From contig NZ_CP019427.1 in the NCBI RefSeq assembly GCF_009834545.1, forward strand, positions 5,217,501-5,281,500: a stretch of DNA of 64,000 nt, given 5' to 3'. A program made the position numbers and the translations under genes. Source of the stretch: Pseudomonas sp. S04 (GTDB lineage: Bacteria; Pseudomonadota; Gammaproteobacteria; Pseudomonadales; Pseudomonadaceae). Below the pieces are notes generated by a model, which was not told the DNA's origin, searched no databases, and saw only the letters and a program-made list of their open reading frames with translations. This document shows positions 59,188 to 64,000 of the stretch, piece after piece. Position 1 is the stretch's first letter; every line of letters begins with the position of its first letter.

Positions 59188-59913
59188 CTAGCGTTCGAGC
59201 CAGATCAGGGAGGCAAACCGGCCGGTGCGTGGCGCACGGCGGTAGGAAAAGAAGCGTGGGTCGGTCACGGTACACCAGCCGCCACCGTACACGGCGTTGA
59301 CGCCGCGGGCTTTGAGGCGCAAGCGCGCCAGCAGGTAGATGTCGGCCAGGTACTTGCCAGCATTATGACTGGGCACAAAAGCCTGATGTGTTTCTGCAAG
59401 TTGCGCGATGAACACTTCGCGAACTTCCGGACCCACTTCAAAGGCCCTCGGGCCAATGGCCGGACCGAGCCAGACCAGCACTTGCGCCGGATCCACGGCG
59501 AGGCTGTCGAGCGTCGCCTCCAGCACGCCTGCGGCTAATCCGCGCCAGCCGGCATGAGCTGCCGCAACACGGCTACCGGCACGATCACAGAACAACACAG
59601 GCAGGCAATCGGCCGTCATCACCGTGCAGGCGATGCCGGGCGTGGCCGTCCAGCTGGCGTCCGCGGTCGCGACCAGAGTCGGGTCAGCGTGGGCCACGGC
59701 AACACCGTGCACCTGCTGTAACCAGGCCGGTTGTATCGCAAAGTGATCCGTCAGGCGCCGGCGATTCTCGGCCACTGCCGCAGGGCTGTCATCGACATGA
59801 TCGCCCAGGTTGAGGCTGTCGAACGGCGTCAGGCTGACGCCGCCCGCACGGGTGGTGACACAGGCTTTGACCCCGGCAGGCAGCGGCCAGTCAGGAATCA
59901 GCCAGTCACTCAT
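59188..59913 (-). CDS. pgeF: PgeF/YfiH-family peptidoglycan editing factor (polyphenol-oxidase-like)
   Basis: A 241-residue protein of the DUF152/YfiH family. It has QQVHGVAVAHAD, CTVMTADCLPVLFCDRAGSRVAAAHAGWRGL with the metal-binding Cys and His, and IGPRAFEVGPEVREVF. YfiH hydrolyses wrongly incorporated residues in peptidoglycan precursors and some members act as purine nucleoside phosphorylases. It overlaps rluD by 4 nt. Confidence 0.93.
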   Translation of the reverse strand: MSDWLIPDWPLPAGVKACVTTRAGGVSLTPFDSLNLGDHVDDSPAAVAENRRRLTDHFAIQPAWLQQVHGVAVAHADPTLVATADASWTATPGIACTVMTADCLPVLFCDRAGSRVAAAHAGWRGLAAGVLEATLDSLAVDPAQVLVWLGPAIGPRAFEVGPEVREVFIAQLAETHQAFVPSHNAGKYLADIYLLARLRLKARGVNAVYGGGWCTVTDPRFFSYRRAPRTGRFASLIWLER

Positions 59914-60872
59914 CCGATGAACGCCTCACGGTCCTGCTTGAGCAGCGTGAGCAACCAGACGAAATCTTCTGGTAGTGGCGATTCCCAGCTCATGCGCTTG
60001 CCGGTGGTCGGATGATCCAGTTCCAGGAAACGCGCATGCAGCGCCTGACGCGGGAAGTGTTTCAGCGACTCGACCATGGTCACACTGGCTGCCGGCGGGA
60101 TACGGAAGCGACCGCCGTAGGCAGGGTCTCCGACCAACGGGAAGTTGATGTGGGCCATGTGCACCCGAATCTGGTGGGTTCGACCGGTTTCCAGCTTGAC
60201 CCGCACGTGGGTGTGGGAGCGGAAACGCTCGAGCACACGGTAGTGGCTGACCGCCTGCTTGCCGCCTTCCATCACCGCCATGCGCTGGCGCTGCTGGCCG
60301 TGACGACCGATCGGCGCGTTGATCTTGCCGCCGGCGGTGACCACACCAATCACGATGCACTCGTAGATCCGGCTGACACTGCGGCTCTGCAACTGTGTAA
60401 CCAGTTGCGTCTGCGCCTGAATGGTCTTGGCCACCACCATCAAACCGGTGGTGTCCTTGTCCAGACGGTGCACGATGCCGGCGCGCGGAACATTGATGAT
60501 GTCCGGCACGTGGTGCAGCAAGGCGTTGAGCAACGTGCCGTCGGCGTGACCGGCGGCAGGATGCACCACCAGCCCGGCAGGCTTGTTGATCACCAGGATG
60601 TCGTCATCTTCATAGACGATGTCCAGGGCGATGTCTTGAGCGATCCATTCGCCCTGAGCTTCCTGCTCGGCGGTCAACTCAAGGATGGCGCCACCATGGA
60701 CAATGTCTCGCGGGCGGATAACCGCCCCATCCACAGTCAGGCGGCCGTCTTTGATCCAGGCGGAAAGGCGCGAGCGCGAGTGCTCAGCGAATAATTGTGC
60801 GGCGACTTGATCGAGGCGTTGGCCGCCCAATTCGGACGGCACCTCTGCGCGAAGTTCAATTTTATCGGACAT
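59910..60872 (-). CDS. rluD: 23S rRNA pseudouridine synthase RluD
   Basis: A 320-residue enzyme for pseudouridines in helix 69 of 23S rRNA. It has an N-terminal S4 domain ([20 protein letters not shown]) and the catalytic aspartate D138 in [16 protein letters not shown], then [10 protein letters not shown]. The ATG at 60872 begins [10 protein letters not shown]; an in-frame upstream ATG at 60893 adds seven residues. It is divergent from bamD. Confidence 0.95.
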   Translation of the reverse strand: MSDKIELRAEVPSELGGQRLDQVAAQLFAEHSRSRLSAWIKDGRLTVDGAVIRPRDIVHGGAILELTAEQEAQGEWIAQDIALDIVYEDDDILVINKPAGLVVHPAAGHADGTLLNALLHHVPDIINVPRAGIVHRLDKDTTGLMVVAKTIQAQTQLVTQLQSRSVSRIYECIVIGVVTAGGKINAPIGRHGQQRQRMAVMEGGKQAVSHYRVLERFRSHTHVRVKLETGRTHQIRVHMAHINFPLVGDPAYGGRFRIPPAASVTMVESLKHFPRQALHARFLELDHPTTGKRMSWESPLPEDFVWLLTLLKQDREAFIG

Positions 60873-61023
60873 GCTCAGACTAGGCGTCGGCACAGCCTTT
60901 GGTTTCGGCTGCGCGCTTGTGGTTAAATACGGCGTCTTTTGCCCCGAGGCTATTCAACGGGGCACTCATCATAACAGGACGGCCCCGCCCAAGACAGCGG
61001 CCGTCATAGGGACGCAAGCCGCC

Positions 61024-62040
61024 ATGCAAGTGAAACACCTGCTGCTGATCGCCATCCTCGCATTGACCGCTGCTTGCTCGTCGAAGGAAGTCGTAGACGA
61101 AAACCTCAGCGAAGTCGAGCTGTACCAGCAGGCTCAGACCGATCTGGACAACAACAGCTACACCGCGGCCACAGCGAAGCTGAAGGCCCTGGAGTCGCGT
61201 TATCCCTTCGGTCGCTATGCGGACCAGGCTCAACTCGAACTGATTTATGCGAACTACAAGAACGCCGAGCCCGAGGCTGCCAAGTCGGCTGCCGAGCGCT
61301 TCATCCGCCTGCACCCCCAGCACCCGAACGTCGACTATGCCTATTACCTCAAGGGCCTGACCTCGTTTGACCAGGATGTTGGCCTGCTGGCGCGCTTCCT
61401 GCCGCTGGACATGACCAAGCGTGACCCAGGTGCAGCCCGCGACTCGTACAACGAATTCGCCCAGCTCACCAGCCGCTACCCCAACAGCCGCTACGCGCCG
61501 GACGCCAAGCAGCGCATGATCTACCTGCGCAACCTGCTGGCCTCCTACGAAATCCACGTTGCCGACTACTACCTGACCCGTCAGGCCTATGTCGCAGCGG
61601 CCAACCGCGGTCGCTACGTGGTGGAAAACTTCCAGGAAACACCGTCGGTCGGTGATGGCTTGGCCGTGATGGTCGAAGCCTACCAGCGCCTGCACCTGGA
61701 CGAGTTGGCCAATACCAGCCTGGAAACCCTGAAGCTGAACTACCCGAATCACTCAAGCCTGGTGGACGGTCAGTTCGTGCCACGGGTTGCCGAAGCCGAC
61801 AACCGTTCGTGGGCCAGCAAGGCCACCTTGGGCCTGATCGAGTCCCGTCCGCCGCTGCCGCCGGGTGAAACCCGCGCCAACCAGGACATCATGAAGCAGT
61901 ATCAGGATGCCAAGGACTCCATCCCGGCCGAGCTCAAGCCACAAGACGGCGATGCTGTCGAAGAAGAGCAACACGAAGCGGAAGGCAGCAACGACGACCG
62001 CTCCTGGTTCAGCTACATGACCTTCGGCGTGTTCGACTGA
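61024..62040 (+). CDS. bamD: Outer-membrane assembly lipoprotein BamD
   Basis: A 338-residue lipoprotein (lipobox LTAAC, cysteine at residue 18) with five TPR repeats (for example [24 protein letters not shown] and [20 protein letters not shown]). It is essential for the BamABCDE complex that folds outer-membrane proteins. The C-terminal about 70 residues are a charged tail, longer than in E. coli but usual in Pseudomonas. The ATG at 61024 begins the signal peptide. Confidence 0.96.
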   Translation: MQVKHLLLIAILALTAACSSKEVVDENLSEVELYQQAQTDLDNNSYTAATAKLKALESRYPFGRYADQAQLELIYANYKNAEPEAAKSAAERFIRLHPQHPNVDYAYYLKGLTSFDQDVGLLARFLPLDMTKRDPGAARDSYNEFAQLTSRYPNSRYAPDAKQRMIYLRNLLASYEIHVADYYLTRQAYVAAANRGRYVVENFQETPSVGDGLAVMVEAYQRLHLDELANTSLETLKLNYPNHSSLVDGQFVPRVAEADNRSWASKATLGLIESRPPLPPGETRANQDIMKQYQDAKDSIPAELKPQDGDAVEEEQHEAEGSNDDRSWFSYMTFGVFD

Positions 62041-62056
62041 TACCCGCCAGGTACAC

Positions 62057-62084
62057 AAAAGGAGACTTTCGAGTCTCCTTTTTT
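62057..62084 (+). terminator. Terminator of bamD
   Basis: AAGGAGACT-TTCG-AGTCTCCTT (62059-62080) followed by TTTTA, about 18 nt after the bamD stop. Confidence 0.93.
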
Positions 62085-62164
62085 ATTTCCGGATTTTATA
62101 GCGCTGTGCGCTGGATGAGACCTTGGCTAAACTGCCCAATCATCCTCCCAAAAAGCCGCTGACC

Positions 62165-62401
62165 ATGCTTCGTTTACTGTTCTGGATTGCCCTGATTGCT
62201 GCTGCGGTATGGTTCTGGCGCAAGTTCAAGCGCCCCGCCGACGCCTCCCGCCCGACACCCAGCGAGCAAAATGCACCACCCATGGTCCGTTGCGCCCACT
62301 GCGGTGTTCACCTGCCACGCGACCGCGCCCTGAGCCTGCAGCAACAGTGGTATTGCAGCCAGGGCCACCTTGAGCAAGGCCCAAGCTCGCGGGATCGTTG
62401 A
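62165..62401 (+). CDS. PP0621-family zinc-ribbon membrane protein
   Basis: A 78-residue protein. One N-terminal membrane helix (MLRLLFWIALIAAAVWFWRKF) is followed by a Pro-rich linker and a short zinc ribbon CAHC...YCSQGH. The ATG at 62165 starts the helix. Proteins of this family stand between bamD and pilS in pseudomonads. Function unknown. Confidence 0.85.
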   Translation: MLRLLFWIALIAAAVWFWRKFKRPADASRPTPSEQNAPPMVRCAHCGVHLPRDRALSLQQQWYCSQGHLEQGPSSRDR

Positions 62402-62462
62402 GGCATTACCTGCCGCTACTCAAGTAGCGGCGACAAACGTTAGCCCACGGACGGACACGACG

Positions 62463-63458
62463 TTGAAGACTTCCCAGCATATTCCGGCTCCCCCCTGCCG
62501 GCTCCGGCGCCTGCTGGGGGATTCGCTGCCCATCCGTAGCCTGCGCCAGCAGATCGAAAAACTGGCCCACAGCCAGGCTGCGGTGTACATCAGCGGCGAA
62601 TCAGGTAGTGGCAAAGAGTTGGTTGCCCGGCTGATTCACGATCAAGGCCCACGCGCCAGCCAGCCTTTCGTCCCCGTCAACTGCGGGGCCATCCCGACGG
62701 AACTGATGGAAAGCGAATTTTTCGGTCACCGCAAAGGCAGCTTCAGCGGCGCCATCGAAGACAAGCCCGGGTTATTCCAGGCAGCGAATGCAGGGACCCT
62801 GTTCCTTGATGAAGTCGCGGACCTGCCCCTGGGCATGCAGGTCAAACTGCTCAGGGCCATCCAGGAAAAGGCCGTGCGCAGCATCGGTCAGTTGCACGAA
62901 AGCCTGATTGATACGCGAATACTCTGTGCCACGCACAAGAACCTGGACGCAGAAGTCAGCGCCGGACGTTTTCGTCAGGACCTGTACTATCGGCTGAACG
63001 TGATCGAGCTGCGCGTGCCGCCGTTACGCGAGTGCCGCGACGACATAGAATTACTGTCCACCCAGATGCTCAAACGCCTGGCCGCCGACACGGGCGCGCC
63101 CCTCGCACACCTGCTGCCGCAAGCCCTGGAGGCCCTCAAGGGCTATGGTTTTCCGGGTAACGTCCGCGAACTGGAAAACATGCTCGAGCGCGCCCATACG
63201 CTGTGCGAAAACCAGCAGATAGGAGCCAGTGACTTGCGGCTGATCCAAGCCGATGGCAGCGCTAGTGCCAGTGAGGACGCCCCTCTCTGCGACCTGAAGC
63301 AGGTCGACAACCTCCAGCATTACCTGGAGGAGATCGAGCGCCGGGTGATTCTCCAGGCCCTGGAGCAAACCCGCTGGAACCGCACGGCAGCCGCCCAGCG
63401 CTTGAGCCTGTCGTTTCGCTCCCTGCGTTACCGGTTGAAAAAGCTCGGTCTGGAGTGA
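62463..63458 (+). CDS. PilR-like sigma-54 activator without receiver domain
   Basis: A protein of about 331 residues made only of an AAA+ sigma-54 interaction domain and a Fis-type helix-turn-helix. Walker A is GESGSGKE (about 45-52), the sigma-54 loop reads GSFSGA (92-97) instead of GAFTGA/GSFTGA, Walker B is LFLDEVADLP, and the C-terminus TRWNRTAAAQRLSLSFRSLRYRLKKLGLE matches PilR closely. No receiver domain and no pilS precede it. The start is uncertain: TTG at 62463 or an in-frame TTG at 62370 inside the previous gene. It may be constitutively active or a decaying remnant. Confidence 0.85.
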   Translation: MKTSQHIPAPPCRLRRLLGDSLPIRSLRQQIEKLAHSQAAVYISGESGSGKELVARLIHDQGPRASQPFVPVNCGAIPTELMESEFFGHRKGSFSGAIEDKPGLFQAANAGTLFLDEVADLPLGMQVKLLRAIQEKAVRSIGQLHESLIDTRILCATHKNLDAEVSAGRFRQDLYYRLNVIELRVPPLRECRDDIELLSTQMLKRLAADTGAPLAHLLPQALEALKGYGFPGNVRELENMLERAHTLCENQQIGASDLRLIQADGSASASEDAPLCDLKQVDNLQHYLEEIERRVILQALEQTRWNRTAAAQRLSLSFRSLRYRLKKLGLE

Positions 63459-63467
63459 AGCGCGGCC

Positions 63468-64000
63468 TCAGATTCGGCCGGCCGGCGCATAGGGGGCCGG
63501 ATCGATCACCGGCTCGCGTCCCAGCAACACATCGGCGAACAGCTGGCAGGAAGCGGGCGCGAGTACCAGGCCATTGCGGTAATGCCCACAGTTGAGCCAC
63601 AACCCGCCAACCCCCGGCACCGCACCAATATAGGGAACACCCTCTGGTGAACCGGGACGCAGCCCCGCCCAATGCCCAACCACTTCGGCCCGTGCGAGCG
63701 CTGGAATCAACTCCACTGCCGAAGCCTTGAGGCTTTCCAGCGCAGTCTCGGTCGGCGTCTTGTCGAACCCTTCGTGCTCCAGGGTGCTGCCGATCAGAAT
63801 GTGGCCGTCGCGACGTGGAATGGCGTAACGGCCCTTGGCCAGAACCATGCTCGAGAGAAAGTCCGCTTCACACTTGTAGAGAATCATCTGGCCTTTCACC
63901 GGTTCCACCGGCAAAACCAGGCCCAGGGTCTTGAGCAGATCGCCACTCCAGGCACCTGCGGTCAGCACCACCTGATCACCCAGGATCGGGCCGCTGGAAC
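63468..64000 (-). CDS. thiO: Glycine oxidase ThiO / D-amino-acid oxidase, C-terminal part
   Basis: A partial FAD-dependent oxidase cut by the right edge; the coding sequence continues beyond 64000. Visible are VKGQMILYKCEADFL, YAIPRRDGHILIGSTLEHEG, WAGLRPGSPEGVPYIGAV and the FAD-binding NCGHYRNGLVLAPAS. These are typical of ThiO, which makes iminoglycine for the thiazole of thiamine. The stop is 9 nt from the stop of the PilR-like gene (convergent). Confidence 0.9.
   Translation of the reverse strand, partial: SSGPILGDQVVLTAGAWSGDLLKTLGLVLPVEPVKGQMILYKCEADFLSSMVLAKGRYAIPRRDGHILIGSTLEHEGFDKTPTETALESLKASAVELIPALARAEVVGHWAGLRPGSPEGVPYIGAVPGVGGLWLNCGHYRNGLVLAPASCQLFADVLLGREPVIDPAPYAPAGRI

Overview
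The window is chromosomal DNA of a fluorescent-group Pseudomonas. The evidence is a Pseudomonas-type 16S rRNA, the CbrA/CbrB/CrcZ carbon-control module, a PrrF iron-responsive small RNA, REP elements of the GTAGGAGCGAGC type, and long stretches of gene order that match P. aeruginosa and P. putida. No prophage, insertion sequence, CRISPR array or defence island is visible. The region is almost wholly core genome, and what is unusual is mostly what is missing from otherwise conserved loci.

Layout. 1-1183: the 5' half of a 16S rRNA gene (minus strand, running off the left edge) with boxA and three tandem stringent-type promoters. 1191-7174: msrPQ (periplasmic methionine sulfoxide repair), pssA (phosphatidylserine synthase) and ilvIH-ilvC (branched-chain amino acids), all on the minus strand. 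7658-11083: the PBP1b synthase gene mrcB with its lipoprotein activator lpoP and a YqcC-family gene. 11201-13692: a phosphotransferase/P-loop kinase fusion, a pentapeptide-repeat protein and a TfoX C-terminal-domain protein. 13779-17610: a PrrF small RNA under a Fur box, then the haem-uptake genes phuTUVW under a second Fur box but without phuR or phuS. 17688-21760: a Rieske protein, sfsA, an aminotransferase, dksA and gluQ. 21838-26980: cbrX-cbrA-cbrB and the crcZ RNA with its sigma-54 promoter and CbrB-type palindromes. 27177-34988: pcnB-folK-panBC-pgi-acs. 35043-40586: a DUF2236 protein, an rRNA-type methyltransferase, a very large DUF748 envelope protein and a BON-domain protein. 40780-44372: pilA, then divergently pilC-pilD-coaE-yacG, with no pilB. 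44369-49855: small genes, a CbiM-like membrane protein and a benzoate import operon benK-benE-benF preceded by a tandem XylS/BenR-type operator. 50080-55607: an autotransporter, DUF1780, MOSC and DUF3094 proteins and a type II NADH dehydrogenase. 55741-56309: a tRNA operon (Asn, Pro, Lys, Pro) under an rRNA-like promoter. 56493-64000: clpB with a sigma-32 promoter, pgeF-rluD, bamD, a PP0621-family protein, a PilR-like activator that has lost its receiver domain, and a partial thiO.

How the parts connect. Iron control (PrrF and phu), carbon-source control (CbrAB acting on CrcZ, with acs and benKEF as the kind of catabolic targets Hfq/Crc holds down) and growth-rate control (dksA, and the GC-rich discriminators of the rrn and tRNA promoters) are all represented. 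The type IV pilus genes look reduced: pilin, platform protein and prepilin peptidase are present and pilA keeps a sigma-54 promoter, but pilB is not beside them, no pilS is present, and the PilR-like protein lacks the domain that PilS would phosphorylate.

All family assignments come from reading motifs in the translated sequence and from remembered gene order; no database search was made.
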